Below, piece after piece: positions 51,420-60,873 of a stretch of 64,000 nt of DNA. Numbering within the stretch: position 1 is the first letter of the stretch; each line of letters starts with the position of its first letter. A program made the position numbers and the translations under genes. The stretch covers positions 1-64,000 of the forward strand of contig NZ_WOWP01000021.1 in NCBI RefSeq assembly GCF_009741375.1. Reading direction: 5' to 3'. The notes beneath the pieces are model-generated. The model saw only the letters and a program-made list of their open reading frames with translations. It ran no database searches and had not been told where the DNA came from. Source of the DNA: Flavobacterium rakeshii. Its GTDB lineage: Bacteria; Bacteroidota; Bacteroidia; Flavobacteriales; Flavobacteriaceae.

Positions 51420-52034
51420 TTATTCTATTTCCTTAAGGAAGTTTACAATGCGTGAAGCAATTTCTTTTTGCCCGTTTTGTGATGTAAGGTATTGTCTGTC
51501 GTTTTCATTCGAAAGGAATCCCATTTCAAACAGTACACCCGGTGCCTCTGTATTTTTAAGTATATAAAACCTGGCTTCTTTTACGGGAGCTACTTCAAAC
51601 CTGTCGCTCATTACGTTAGACAGTTTAGCAGCATACTCTTTTGATTTTTGATTTTGGGCAACATCCTGACCAATATAAAATTCCATCCCTGATTTATCTG
51701 ATTTTCCAGTCATATTAATATGCAGTGATAAAACTAAATCAGGTTTAATGCTATTAATAGTTTCAACCCTGTCGGTCAGTTGTTGGAATTCATCCTCATT
51801 TCTGGTAAAATGAATCACCACTTCTTTATCATCATTAAGTTCCTTTACCTTTTGTGCGATAGATGCTACAATGTCTTTCTCTAAAAAGTCATCGTGCTTG
51901 GCTCCAAAGTCTTTACCACCGTGACCAGCATCTATAACAACATTAATTTTTTGGGTTTCGGTTTCGGGTAATGCAAAGGCAAAACAAACAATTACTGCCA
52001 TGGCAGCAAGGTTTCTGATAAGGTGTTTTTTCAT
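51420..52034 (-). CDS. N-acetylmuramoyl-L-alanine amidase (Amidase_3)
   Basis: This zinc amidase cleaves between MurNAc and the peptide stem of peptidoglycan. The 204-residue product has a signal peptide (MKKHLIRNLAAMAVIVCFAFA) and the Amidase_3 ligands in VVIDAGHGGKDFGAKHDDFL, DLVLSLHINM and VLFEMGFLSNENDRQYL. I chose ATG 52034 for the signal peptide; ATG 52079 adds 15 residues. There is no LysM or SPOR domain. Confidence 0.92.
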   Translation of the reverse strand: MKKHLIRNLAAMAVIVCFAFALPETETQKINVVIDAGHGGKDFGAKHDDFLEKDIVASIAQKVKELNDDKEVVIHFTRNEDEFQQLTDRVETINSIKPDLVLSLHINMTGKSDKSGMEFYIGQDVAQNQKSKEYAAKLSNVMSDRFEVAPVKEARFYILKNTEAPGVLFEMGFLSNENDRQYLTSQNGQKEIASRIVNFLKEIE

Positions 52035-52123
52035 AATTAGCTGGTTTTTAAGGTTACTGTATATACAGTACAACACCAAAAATAACGAAAAAATTGTGTA
52101 AAACTGTAAGAAATACAGTGCTT

Positions 52124-52684
52124 TTAGCGGAGTCTTACACCATTTTCACTGGCTTCCATTAACTTTTCCAGTCTTGCTATTTTTGTTTTTTCCTGCTTGG
52201 CAGATGTAACCCAATGCCTCATAAGATTTTTATAGTAAGGCGGCTGATCGTTAAAAAACATCCATGCTTTTTCATTTTTTTCAAAAATACTCACCTGCTC
52301 GGCACTAAATTCGGCAGGAGCTTTCCTTTCATGAGAATATATTTTAGACCTGTCTTCATTAAGCTTTTTGTAGGCTGCAATTCCCATTGGGAACACCCTT
52401 CCCAACTGTAATTGCTCTTCCATCTTTTTTACGTTTACAGCACTCCAAACGCTGTTGGGACGACGTGGTGTAAACCGTATGGAATAAGCCTCCTCACTAA
52501 CGGTACGCCTTATACCGTCTATCCAGCCAAAACACAAAGCCTCATCTACCGATTCCGGCCAGGTAATACTGGGCTTTCCCGTACCTTTTTTATAATAGCC
52601 TACAAGCAGTTCGGTTTTAACCTCATGGTGTTTTTCGAGCCATTCCCTAAAATGAGCCGGAGTTTCAAAAAAGTGTAATTCCAT
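52124..52684 (-). CDS. YdeI/OmpD-associated family protein
   Basis: The 186-residue product has the family core ALCFGWIDGIRRTVSEEAYS, IRFTPRRPNSVWSAVN and a Lys-rich C-terminal helix (HWVTSAKQEKTKIARLEKLM). Members are implicated in resistance to cationic peptides in some bacteria. I chose the start 52684 (MELHFFETPAHF), since longer frames add 24 atypical residues. It follows the HAD hydrolase gene by 10 bases. Confidence 0.82.
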   Translation of the reverse strand: MELHFFETPAHFREWLEKHHEVKTELLVGYYKKGTGKPSITWPESVDEALCFGWIDGIRRTVSEEAYSIRFTPRRPNSVWSAVNVKKMEEQLQLGRVFPMGIAAYKKLNEDRSKIYSHERKAPAEFSAEQVSIFEKNEKAWMFFNDQPPYYKNLMRHWVTSAKQEKTKIARLEKLMEASENGVRLR

Positions 52685-52694
52685 AGCTTTGTTA

Positions 52695-53384
52695 TTAGGA
52701 AAGTATAGGTATGATTTCGTTAAGCTTTTTAATTTCGTAGAAATTATCGTGGTCAATTTCGTGGTCTATCATTTCGTGTGCCCATGTAGTTTTAAACGGA
52801 ACATGGCAGGCATATCCGCCTATATTAAGTACCGGCAACACATCCGACTTTAATGAGTTACCAATCATAAAAAACTCATGTGGTTCTATATCCAGTCTTG
52901 AAAGCAGTTTGTTGTAATTAAGTTCCTTTTTATCGGCCATTACCTCAATGTGGTGAAAATAGTGTCCCAGTCCGGAATCATGTAGTTTACGTTGCTGGTC
53001 TTTAAGGTCACCTTTTGTAGCTACTACCAGTTTATAATTACCCTGTAGGGCTTTAAGGGTCTCTTCTACCCCATCCAGTAATACAATAGGTTTTTGAAGG
53101 AGCTCTTTGCCCAAATCTATAATTTTTTGAATAAGCTTTACGCTAACCGTCCCGTCTGATACTTCAATGGCGGTTTGTATCATGCTCAGTATATAGCTTT
53201 TTATCCCGTAACCGTAAAGCGGAAGATTATCTACCTGATGTTTAAAAACGGCTGCCGAAAGGCTTTGATGGGACAGGTAGTTTTCCATCAAACCACAAAA
53301 TTTCTTTTCGGTTTCTTCAAAATAAGGTTCATTAATAAACAGGGTATCGTCTGCGTCAAAAGCGATTACTTTAATGGATTTCAT
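52695..53384 (-). CDS. HAD-superfamily hydrolase
   Basis: The 229-residue phosphatase-like protein has HAD motif I IAFDADDTLF (nucleophile Asp), motif II VVATKG (Thr), a Lys in DKKELNYNKLLS and motif IV MIGNSLKSDVLP. A helical cap (residues 15-90) places it in subfamily I. The substrate is unknown. Confidence 0.9.
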   Translation of the reverse strand: MKSIKVIAFDADDTLFINEPYFEETEKKFCGLMENYLSHQSLSAAVFKHQVDNLPLYGYGIKSYILSMIQTAIEVSDGTVSVKLIQKIIDLGKELLQKPIVLLDGVEETLKALQGNYKLVVATKGDLKDQQRKLHDSGLGHYFHHIEVMADKKELNYNKLLSRLDIEPHEFFMIGNSLKSDVLPVLNIGGYACHVPFKTTWAHEMIDHEIDHDNFYEIKKLNEIIPILS

Positions 53385-53441
53385 GGCGTATTATAAAGGT
53401 TTTTCTACAAATTTACAGATTTTAACCTCATCACGCCACAC

Positions 53442-53999
53442 TTATCTCACCCTTATCAGTTCAAACATACCCGGGTACTCTACTACCAGTCCGTTAGCAT
53501 CAACAGTAATCTCGCCCTCAAAGTCTTTCAGATTATCAAAGCGGTACAGCCTGTTGCCTAAACGGGTGTATTTTTGTCGTTCACGGCGCACTTCATTTTG
53601 CAGTACATCAATATAAATAACACTTAGTTCGGTAGTTTCGCCCTCGGCAAGGTGTAGTCCGTTTACCGGAAGTGTATTGGTAAACGGCGAAATGGAAATA
53701 TCTACATAATTACAGCCTTCAAAATTAAAATGAGGTAAATTCTTTTTGCATTTCCAGTGTCCGTTTTTGTCCAGTGAAAGTGCATGTTTATAGGTATTAT
53801 CGGCTATACTGGCACTTATTTCAAACGACTGTACCTGCCAGTCCCTGTTAAGCTGCAACCAGTATTCGGTATACACAGGCTTGCGTTTCGCCCAGCCTTC
53901 AATTTCAGAATGTACCATGATACTCGTATCATGATAATTTACGGCACAGTATTCATCTGTGTCATACATCAACCCCTTCCATAAAATACTCAACTGCAT
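53442..53999 (-). CDS. Putative glycolipid-binding family protein
   Basis: The 185-residue protein fits the putative glycolipid-binding family: IEGWAKRKPVYTEYWLQLNR, DWQVQSFEI, GHWKCKKNLPHFNFEGCNYV, DISISPFTNTLPVNGLHLAE and VDANGLVVEYPGMFELIR. It lacks a signal peptide. The biological role is not established. A hairpin at 54019 separates it from the M48 protease gene upstream. Confidence 0.78.
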   Translation of the reverse strand: MQLSILWKGLMYDTDEYCAVNYHDTSIMVHSEIEGWAKRKPVYTEYWLQLNRDWQVQSFEISASIADNTYKHALSLDKNGHWKCKKNLPHFNFEGCNYVDISISPFTNTLPVNGLHLAEGETTELSVIYIDVLQNEVRRERQKYTRLGNRLYRFDNLKDFEGEITVDANGLVVEYPGMFELIRVR

Positions 54000-54018
54000 A
54001 ACCGTAAAAAATTAAAAA

Positions 54019-54047
54019 GCGGTTTTGACATATGCATCAAAACCGCA
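54019..54047 (-). terminator. Terminator of the M48 protease gene
   Basis: GCGGTTTTGA/TCAAAACCGC with an eight-to-nine-base loop is followed on the minus strand by TTTTTAATTTTTT, about 50 bases after the stop codon at 54097. Confidence 0.8.
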
Positions 54048-54096
54048 TCTAATTTACTATTTTTCAGCGAAATAATCAATGTTAAAAATCACCCAA

Positions 54097-55107
54097 TTAC
54101 CTCCTTGCCCTAAGAATTCCCACTTTATTTCCCGAATCGTTCATTAGCACTCCCCCATGACCTATGTACAGGTTAGTATCGGCATTATCGGTAAGCATCA
54201 TTTTATAACCCGCCTTGTTAGAACGTACCAGTTTTGCCACCATATATACCTTGTCTTTATCCACCTGTACAAGATTTCCCTTTTTGGTTAAGTAGTATTC
54301 CCCTTTAGGATCTGAACTAAAGTAAGCATCACTGGCTATATTGTTATTATATTTGGCACTTTGCTGAATCTTCTCTGCTCTTGTCGGCTCCTTTTTAACC
54401 GCTACCTGTTTAGGCTTTGCAGGTGCTTTTGCAACAGGTTTCACTTCAGTTCTGGTTTCAGGTTTTGGCTTTGAGGTAGTAGTTTTTACCTGTGCAACAG
54501 CAGCCGTATTTGCCTGTGCGCTTCCGCTTGCCCTTGTCCAGCCCGTTGCTATGGCAACCAGCCTGTCTCTTTTTGGCGGATGCGTATGCGAACCCTTTAT
54601 ACTCGCTATGGTTTCCATAACCGCCTGAGCATCGGTAAGGCTTGCTCCCAGTTTGTTTAGTACAAAGCCCGAAAACTCATCGGCATCCAGTTCGGTTTGG
54701 GGTCTGCTGCCTACATTATCCAGGGTATGTCCGTTAAGATGATGCCCTATTTCGTGTGCCAGTATACTCACGGCTGCCCAGTCGCTACCGCTTACGGTAT
54801 TGATGCTCGACATGAATTTAGGATTATATAAAATGTATCGTTTACCTTTTAGTACAACCGCTGCCGCATTAGGTACATTTGCTGCACGCAGTTCAAAATT
54901 GGCTTTTAACCCAATTACCGACATGATGTTTTTTATCACCGTTTCGGCTTTTGCATCGGGTTTAAAGGCATGAATATCACCCGTAACCTTTTCGCCATAA
55001 TAACTGCACATTTGGGTATATTTTGCCGATGCAAACACCTTTTGTGCATGTACTCCGGCGGCATTACATAAGGCTACGATAAGTAGTAAGGCTTTTAAAA
55101 TCTTCAT
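54097..55107 (-). CDS. M48-family metalloprotease, secreted
   Basis: The 336-residue product has a signal peptide (MKILKALLLIVALCNAAGVHA-QK) and the zinc motif SILAHEIGHHLNGHTLD, with the third ligand in TELDADEFSGFVL (ExxAD-like) and HPPKRDRLVAIATGW. A Lys/Pro/Thr-rich linker (about 200-260) leads to a C-terminal domain of about 75 residues that may bind substrate or cell wall. ATG 55107 gives the signal peptide; ATG 55134 adds nine residues. It is probably an envelope quality-control protease. Confidence 0.88.
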   Translation of the reverse strand: MKILKALLLIVALCNAAGVHAQKVFASAKYTQMCSYYGEKVTGDIHAFKPDAKAETVIKNIMSVIGLKANFELRAANVPNAAAVVLKGKRYILYNPKFMSSINTVSGSDWAAVSILAHEIGHHLNGHTLDNVGSRPQTELDADEFSGFVLNKLGASLTDAQAVMETIASIKGSHTHPPKRDRLVAIATGWTRASGSAQANTAAVAQVKTTTSKPKPETRTEVKPVAKAPAKPKQVAVKKEPTRAEKIQQSAKYNNNIASDAYFSSDPKGEYYLTKKGNLVQVDKDKVYMVAKLVRSNKAGYKMMLTDNADTNLYIGHGGVLMNDSGNKVGILRARR

Positions 55108-55242
55108 AGGCCAGAGAGAAAATAAATTTAACATTTGGTTATCAGCTACATAATACTAACGGAATATTTTTAAGTGTTAGTATGAATTTTAACACCCCGG
55201 GGTACTAAAACGTTTTCTGTTAACGACATGTTAATTTAACAA

Positions 55243-55280
55243 TTAAACAAACGTTTAATTTAAACAATCGTTTAACTTTG
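55243..55280 (+). promoter_or_regulatory. Double TetR operator overlapping the efflux-operon promoter
   Basis: Two 16-base inverted repeats, TTAAACAAACGTTTAA (55243-55258) and TTAAACAATCGTTTAA (55260-55275), lie 17 bases apart centre to centre. The second overlaps the -7 box TAACTTTG (55273-55280). The TetR-type start codon follows at 55307. This is a textbook autoregulatory arrangement. Confidence 0.8.
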
Positions 55281-55306
55281 CATCAGAATTTTGAAATTGG
55301 AAAACA

Positions 55307-55930
55307 ATGACAGAATACAACGAAAAACAACTCGATATCCTCATGGCAGCAGAAAGCCTGTTTGCCAGCGAAGGTTTTGACGGGACATCAATAAGAAGCA
55401 TAGCAAAAGCCGCAAAGGTTAATATTGCTATGATTTCCTATTATTTTGGGTCTAAAGAAAAAATGCTTGAAGCACTTATTCTGCACCGCACATCTGACAT
55501 GAAAATGCAGTTAGACAACATTTTCAAGGAAGACCTTACCCCGCTTGAAAAGGTAGAACGCCTTATAGATCTTTACATTTCGCGCATTAACAAAAACAAA
55601 TGCATGTACCAAATTTTGCACTTTGAACTTTCTACTAAAAAAAGGCTGATGGACATGAAATCGTATGCCGAAGTTAAGCAGCAAAATATGGCGGCTTTTA
55701 GAAAGATAATACAGGAAGGACAGGAATCAGGCTTGTTTAAAACAAACATAAACATTGAGCTTATCCCTCCTACCATTATGGGGACCCTTGTGCATTTCCA
55801 GATGAACAGACCATTTTTTGAGGCAGAACTGGGTATTAAAACAGATGAAGCCTACGAAAACTATATAAAAAACGAATTAACGAGTCACATTAAACAAACA
55901 ATTAAAGCCCTTTTAGTTCATGAAAACTAA
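55307..55930 (+). CDS. TetR-family repressor of the efflux operon
   Basis: The 207-residue protein has the TetR helix-turn-helix (FASEGFDGTSIRSIAKAAKV, IAMISYYFGSKEKMLEALIL) and a helical ligand-binding domain. It is the first gene of an operon encoding a tripartite pump and overlaps tolC by 11 bases. The two palindromes at 55243-55275 are its likely binding sites. Confidence 0.93.
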   Translation: MTEYNEKQLDILMAAESLFASEGFDGTSIRSIAKAAKVNIAMISYYFGSKEKMLEALILHRTSDMKMQLDNIFKEDLTPLEKVERLIDLYISRINKNKCMYQILHFELSTKKRLMDMKSYAEVKQQNMAAFRKIIQEGQESGLFKTNINIELIPPTIMGTLVHFQMNRPFFEAELGIKTDEAYENYIKNELTSHIKQTIKALLVHEN

Positions 55931-57269
55931 GAATTTACTATTGGGAGCCACACTGTTTATATCGGGGTTTGCAACACTGCAGGCACAGGAGAAAAAACAG
56001 TTAAGCCTTGATGATGCCATAGGCATGGCGGTTACCCAAAGTACCGAGGCAAATCTTGCCGATACAAAAGTTTCCACTTCAAAATTTGAAATGGAAAGCG
56101 TAAAAAACAACATTTACCCTGAGGTAAAACTTTCGGGTCAATACCAAAGGTTAACTAATCCTAATGTTACACTTAGACTACCTACCGGCGACAGTAATGA
56201 TGGCGAAACAGCATCTGGTTCTCCAAAAGTAGACCAGCTTATGCTGGGTATGGCTACCGTGGGTATGCCTTTGTTCTCTGGTTTTAAGCTTAAAAACAGT
56301 GTAGAGGCATCTAAAGATGCTTATAATGCAGAGACTTTTAATGCTGCACACACTAAAGAGCAAATTGCCATGCAAACCATAGTGCTTTATTCTAACCTGT
56401 ATAAGGCACAGGAGTCGGTTAAGCTTATAGAGGAAAACCTTAAGAGTGCTAACCAGCGTGTTACCGACTTTACAGCTATGGAGCAAAACGGTATCATTGC
56501 ACGTAACGACCTTCTTAAAGCACAGTTGCAGGCATCAAACATTCAACTGTCTTTAGAGGATGCTAAAAAAACAGTTTCTACCATTAACTATCAGCTTGTA
56601 ACTATGCTAAAGTTACCTGAAGGAACACAGGTAGAACCTAACCCGGCTTACTTTGAAAACTCTGAAGAGATGGTTACCGCAGTTACTGCCGAAGAGGCTA
56701 TTAGCCAGAGAAATGACCTTGAAGCCCTTAGATGGGAACAAAAGGCAAGCGAGGCTAATATAAAAGTAGCTCAGGCAGACTACTACCCTACCGTTACACT
56801 TTTAGGAGGATATGCAGCGGTAGATATTAAAAATGTTTTCCAGGTTACCAATGCTATTAACTTTGGTGTAGGGGTATCATACGACCTGTCTAACCTGTTT
56901 AAAAACAGTAAGCATGTAAAATCGGCTTCAAGCCGTGCCGAAGCTACTAAGCAACAGGTAGAATTACTTACCGACAGGATTAAAGTACAGGTGCAGGAAT
57001 CTCTTGAAAACTATAACCTTGCCATTAAGCAAAACAGAGTGTACACCGAAGCCGTTACCCAAGCCGATGAAAATTACCGTATTGTAAAAGATAAATACGA
57101 TAACGGCCTGAGTGATACTAACGACCTTTTAGAGGCCGATGTACAACAGCTACAGGCAAAACTTAACGAAACATTCTCAAGAGCAGATATAACACAGCGT
57201 TACTACGAACTGCTTAATGTTTCAGGAAAATTAATCAATTCATTCAACATTACTCAACAAAATAATTAA
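55920..57269 (+). CDS. tolC: TolC-family outer-membrane efflux protein
   Basis: The 449-residue product has a signal peptide (MKTKNLLLGATLFISGFATLQA-QE) and two outer-membrane efflux repeats of long helices (KKQLSLDDAIGMAVTQSTEA; NYRIVKDKYDNGLSDTNDLL). It would form the trimeric outer-membrane channel of the pump encoded by the next two genes. Confidence 0.93.
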   Translation: MKTKNLLLGATLFISGFATLQAQEKKQLSLDDAIGMAVTQSTEANLADTKVSTSKFEMESVKNNIYPEVKLSGQYQRLTNPNVTLRLPTGDSNDGETASGSPKVDQLMLGMATVGMPLFSGFKLKNSVEASKDAYNAETFNAAHTKEQIAMQTIVLYSNLYKAQESVKLIEENLKSANQRVTDFTAMEQNGIIARNDLLKAQLQASNIQLSLEDAKKTVSTINYQLVTMLKLPEGTQVEPNPAYFENSEEMVTAVTAEEAISQRNDLEALRWEQKASEANIKVAQADYYPTVTLLGGYAAVDIKNVFQVTNAINFGVGVSYDLSNLFKNSKHVKSASSRAEATKQQVELLTDRIKVQVQESLENYNLAIKQNRVYTEAVTQADENYRIVKDKYDNGLSDTNDLLEADVQQLQAKLNETFSRADITQRYYELLNVSGKLINSFNITQQNN

Positions 57270-57280
57270 TATACCTCCTC

Positions 57281-58360
57281 ATGGAAAAAAAGAAAACAAA
57301 CAAGAAGTTTCTTATCATACTTATAGTACTTGTTGCCGTGGGTGCTACATATGGTACTTATAAATATTTACACTCCCTTGCTCACGAAACTACAGATGAT
57401 GCACAGGTAGAAAGAAACATGAGCCCTATTATACCCCGTGTTACCGGTTATATCACTAAGGTATATGTAAAAGATAACGATTTTGTAAAAAAAGGTGATA
57501 CCCTTTTTGTTATAGACAATAATGACTACATCGTTAAGGTAGAAGAGGCTAAAGCCGCTCTTTTAGCTGCCGAAGGTAACCTTGCCGTTGCAAAGGCAGA
57601 TGTAGGTAGTGCTACAGCAAACGTATCGGTATCTGATGCTAATTTACAGTCTACAAAAGGTAACATAGAGGCTGCTAAAGTAAGATTATGGAGAGCTAAT
57701 AACGACTTTGAGCGTTATGAGAACTTATATAAAAACCACTCAATAACTAAACAGCAATTTGAGCAGGCGCAAGCTACTAAGCAGGAGGCGGAAGCCCAAC
57801 TGAAAGTACTTGAGCAACAACAGGCAGCCAGCAACTACCAGAAAAATGCGATTATTTCAAAATCAAATGTATCCAACAAGCAAACGGAAGTTGCTGCTGC
57901 CAATATTGAGCGTGCCAGGGCTGCACTTAATGCTGCCGAACTTAACTTAGGCTATACAGTGGTTACGGCTTCTGTAAACGGACAAATATCGGCTGTTGAT
58001 ATACAACCGGGTCAGCTTGTAGCTCCGGGTCAGGCATTATTCTATATTACAGATCACAGTGAAACATGGGTAGTGGCTAACTTTAAGGAAACTCAGCTTA
58101 ACAAAATGAGAGCCGGACAAAAAGTAGGCATTAAAGTAGATGCTTATCCAGATATTGAGTTTGAAGGTGTTATTACATCATTCTCGCCTGCAACAGGAGC
58201 AAAATTCTCTCTTTTACCTCCTGATAATGCTACGGGTAACTTCGTAAAAACGGTACAGAGACTACCTGTAAAAATCAATTTAACTGAAAATAACGCGAAA
58301 GAAAAAGTAGACCTGCTTCGTCCCGGTATGAACGTAGAAGTAGATGTACACTTAAAATAA
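57281..58360 (+). CDS. emrA: HlyD/EmrA-type membrane fusion protein
   Basis: The 359-residue periplasmic adaptor has one N-terminal membrane helix (about 9-28). The biotinyl-lipoyl domain includes MSPIIPRVTGYITKVYVKDN and GYTVVTASVNGQISAVDIQP, and a long coiled-coil hairpin lies between them (about 90-205). The beta-barrel domain contains VVANFKETQLNKMRAGQKV, as in EmrA. It links the TolC-like channel to the MFS pump. Confidence 0.93.
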   Translation: MEKKKTNKKFLIILIVLVAVGATYGTYKYLHSLAHETTDDAQVERNMSPIIPRVTGYITKVYVKDNDFVKKGDTLFVIDNNDYIVKVEEAKAALLAAEGNLAVAKADVGSATANVSVSDANLQSTKGNIEAAKVRLWRANNDFERYENLYKNHSITKQQFEQAQATKQEAEAQLKVLEQQQAASNYQKNAIISKSNVSNKQTEVAAANIERARAALNAAELNLGYTVVTASVNGQISAVDIQPGQLVAPGQALFYITDHSETWVVANFKETQLNKMRAGQKVGIKVDAYPDIEFEGVITSFSPATGAKFSLLPPDNATGNFVKTVQRLPVKINLTENNAKEKVDLLRPGMNVEVDVHLK

Positions 58361-58361
58361 T

Positions 58362-59951
58362 ATGGCAGCAACAGTAACACAGGATGACAGCCTGGTAGAA
58401 TATGGCTTTAGGCGGGTAATTATTACCATTACCGCGGTACTGTGTGCCCTGCTTGAAATTGTAGATACTACCATTGTTAACGTAGCGTTAAATGAAATGC
58501 GCGGTAGCCTTGGGGCAACGCTTACTGATATTGCCTGGGTAATTACCGCTTATGCCATCGCTAACGTAATTATTATACCAATGACGAGCTGGCTGTCACA
58601 GCAGTTTGGACGTCGAAACTATTTTGCCGTATCTATTGTAGTATTTACCATAGCATCGTTTTTATGTGGTAATGCTACCAATATCTGGGAACTTGTATTT
58701 TTTAGGTTCATACAGGGTATGGGTGGTGGTGCACTACTTGTAACGGCACAAACTATTATTACCGAAAGTTACCCTGCCGAGAAAAGAGGTATGGCGCAGG
58801 CCATATATGGTATGGGTGTAATTGTAGGGCCTACATTGGGTCCGCCACTGGGAGGTTACATTGTAGACAACTACTCATGGCCTTATATATTTTACATTAA
58901 CGTACCACTGGGTATTATTGCAACCCTGCTTACGCTAATCTATGTAAAAAGCCCTAAGTATGGTGAAAAGATGAAAGCCAATCAGGTGGACTGGTGGGGT
59001 ATTATTTTCCTTGCCTCCTTTATTGGGTCGCTACAATATGTACTGGAACACGGGCAACAGGATGACTGGTTTGCCGATGGTACCATAGTCACACTAAGTG
59101 TTGTAACCGTATTTGGTTTACTCGCCTTTATATGGAGGGAAATGACATACAAGTTCCCTATTGTAAACCTCAGCGTATTAAAAGACAGTAACCTGCGTAT
59201 TGGTACGATAATGTGTTTTATACTTGGTTTCGGTTTATATGGTTCTACATTCATAGTACCTATATACACCCAGTCTGTTTTAGGATGGACAGCGCTCGAA
59301 ACCGGTTTATTACTTATACCAAGTTCATTGACAACAGCCTTTATGATGCCTATTATTGGTAAGCTTATACAAAGAGGTATACCGCAAACCTACATGGTGG
59401 CATTGGGCTTCCTTATCTTCTTCTTCTTTACGTTTTGGATGCATAACATCATCACAAACGATACAGGGGCAGAACACATGTTTTGGCCACTTATATTAAG
59501 AGGTATGGGACTCGGATTGCTTTTTGTACCTATTACTACCCTATCGCTTTCTACCCTACAGGGTAAAAGTATTGGTGAGGGTGCTGCCTTTACAGGTATG
59601 ATGCGTCAGTTAGGAGGTTCGTTTGGTATTGCAATTATTACCACATTTATCTCACGTTTCGGTCAGCAGCACAGAGTAGATTTAATATCTCACTTAAACG
59701 GAGCCAGTTTTGAGGTACAGCAACGTGTACACCAATATCAGCTTAAGTTTATGGGGAATGGTTTTTCTGCCAGTGAGGCATTGGCAAAAGCACATCAGTT
59801 ACTGGATATTAATGTTACAAGACAGGCAACCATACTGTCGTACATGGATGTATTTATGTACCTGGGTATTCTGTTCCTGCTTTGTATACCGTTTATACTG
59901 CTTGTAAGACGTGGTAAAGGTAAAGTAGACATGAGCGAAGCCATGCACTAA
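58362..59951 (+). CDS. emrB: DHA2-family MFS drug exporter (EmrB/QacA type)
   Basis: The 529-residue inner-membrane antiporter has about 14 helices. Family motifs include LEIVDTTIVNVALNEMRGSL (motif D1), SWLSQQFGRRNYF (motif A), RFIQGMGGGALL (motif B) and GMGVIVGPTLGPPLGGYIVD (antiporter motif C). It starts one base after emrA. Substrates are probably hydrophobic compounds expelled directly to the outside. Confidence 0.94.
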   Translation: MAATVTQDDSLVEYGFRRVIITITAVLCALLEIVDTTIVNVALNEMRGSLGATLTDIAWVITAYAIANVIIIPMTSWLSQQFGRRNYFAVSIVVFTIASFLCGNATNIWELVFFRFIQGMGGGALLVTAQTIITESYPAEKRGMAQAIYGMGVIVGPTLGPPLGGYIVDNYSWPYIFYINVPLGIIATLLTLIYVKSPKYGEKMKANQVDWWGIIFLASFIGSLQYVLEHGQQDDWFADGTIVTLSVVTVFGLLAFIWREMTYKFPIVNLSVLKDSNLRIGTIMCFILGFGLYGSTFIVPIYTQSVLGWTALETGLLLIPSSLTTAFMMPIIGKLIQRGIPQTYMVALGFLIFFFFTFWMHNIITNDTGAEHMFWPLILRGMGLGLLFVPITTLSLSTLQGKSIGEGAAFTGMMRQLGGSFGIAIITTFISRFGQQHRVDLISHLNGASFEVQQRVHQYQLKFMGNGFSASEALAKAHQLLDINVTRQATILSYMDVFMYLGILFLLCIPFILLVRRGKGKVDMSEAMH

Positions 59952-59971
59952 AATTTTAAAACAGCTAAAAA

Positions 59972-60262
59972 ATGAATTCAAAATATAATCATTATAAAGT
60001 AACGCTGGAGCACACGCATAACCCAAAAGGTGACGAACTGCAGGAAGCCGTTAGTATTGAATTTGATAACCACGATAACATTTTCAACATTATCAAAATA
60101 CTACAGGAAAAAAACCTTTTTAGCAGCGATAGTGAAACAGCAGAGTTTGCCATAGGACTTAAAATGTTTGGGGAAGTAATGCTGAGAAACAGGGAAAACC
60201 CTTTGTTTAGCGAGCTATCTCCGGCTTTTAAAGAGTTCATGATGAAACTCAAATCAACATAA
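59972..60262 (+). CDS. DUF3861 protein
   Basis: The 96-residue protein matches DUF3861 (NHYKVTLEHTHNPKGDELQ, EAVSIEFDNHDNIFNIIKIL, AEFAIGLKMFGEVMLRNREN). Its function is unknown. It lies 20 bases after the MFS gene and is probably the last gene of the efflux operon, before the terminator at 60331. Confidence 0.82.
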   Translation: MNSKYNHYKVTLEHTHNPKGDELQEAVSIEFDNHDNIFNIIKILQEKNLFSSDSETAEFAIGLKMFGEVMLRNRENPLFSELSPAFKEFMMKLKST

Positions 60263-60330
60263 GAAAGGTTAATTGTTTGATTATATATAAATTGTTTTGG
60301 TTATTACACCTTTGCCGGGTGTGTTCAAAC

Positions 60331-60365
60331 AAAAAACTCCGAAGACCTGTCTTCGGAGTTTTTTT
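60331..60365. terminator. Bidirectional terminator
   Basis: AACTCCGAAGAC-CT-GTCTTCGGAGTT is flanked by A and T runs. It serves the efflux operon (+) and the paralogous pair (-). Confidence 0.92.
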
Positions 60366-60367
60366 AT

Positions 60368-60811
60368 CTATAAGAATTTTATAAATCCTTGTGTAATACT
60401 TTTTAGTTTTACATCATAATATCTGTCAAAAATCCATTTGCCATCTCTAAACATAACACATGTAGAACATCTTATAAAATACCTGTTTGGCATATGCCGT
60501 AAATCGGGATATTTATAATCATATTGTATATTTAAAACATCGCCTTCTTCGGGCTCATAGTCAAAGTCAAAACAATAATCATTGTTAAGTATATCCAATA
60601 AATATTCTACAGATAAATCTTTTACCTTCTCTAAAGGTGCAGCATGAGAAAAATTAAAATCTAAATCCCATTCACCTACATATCTGGATAAGTACCATTT
60701 ATATTCAGCTTCAAGATAAATCTCTTTAAAAATAAGCTTCTCCTCTTTAGTATTTCTTGGATACTTTACAGGAACAAAATTTTCATCCCTTTCAATAAAT
60801 CGTATTTCCAT
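60368..60811 (-). CDS. Hypothetical protein, paralogue of the upstream gene
   Basis: The family is not recognised. The 147-residue soluble protein shares its whole length with the protein at 60874-61326: MEI(R/Q)F(I/V)ER start, EYLLDILNNDYCFDFDYEPE, then DVLNIQYDYKYPD and the end YDVKLKSITQGFIKFL. Many aromatic and acidic residues and regular strands suggest a compact beta domain. The two genes are 62 bases apart in the same direction, so a tandem duplication is clear. The last 15 residues are nearly identical. Confidence 0.7.
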   Translation of the reverse strand: MEIRFIERDENFVPVKYPRNTKEEKLIFKEIYLEAEYKWYLSRYVGEWDLDFNFSHAAPLEKVKDLSVEYLLDILNNDYCFDFDYEPEEGDVLNIQYDYKYPDLRHMPNRYFIRCSTCVMFRDGKWIFDRYYDVKLKSITQGFIKFL

Positions 60812-60873
60812 ATTACACTACTTTATAAATACCGGCTTATCCCCAGATTTTTTTTTACAAAAGCTTATCGTTT

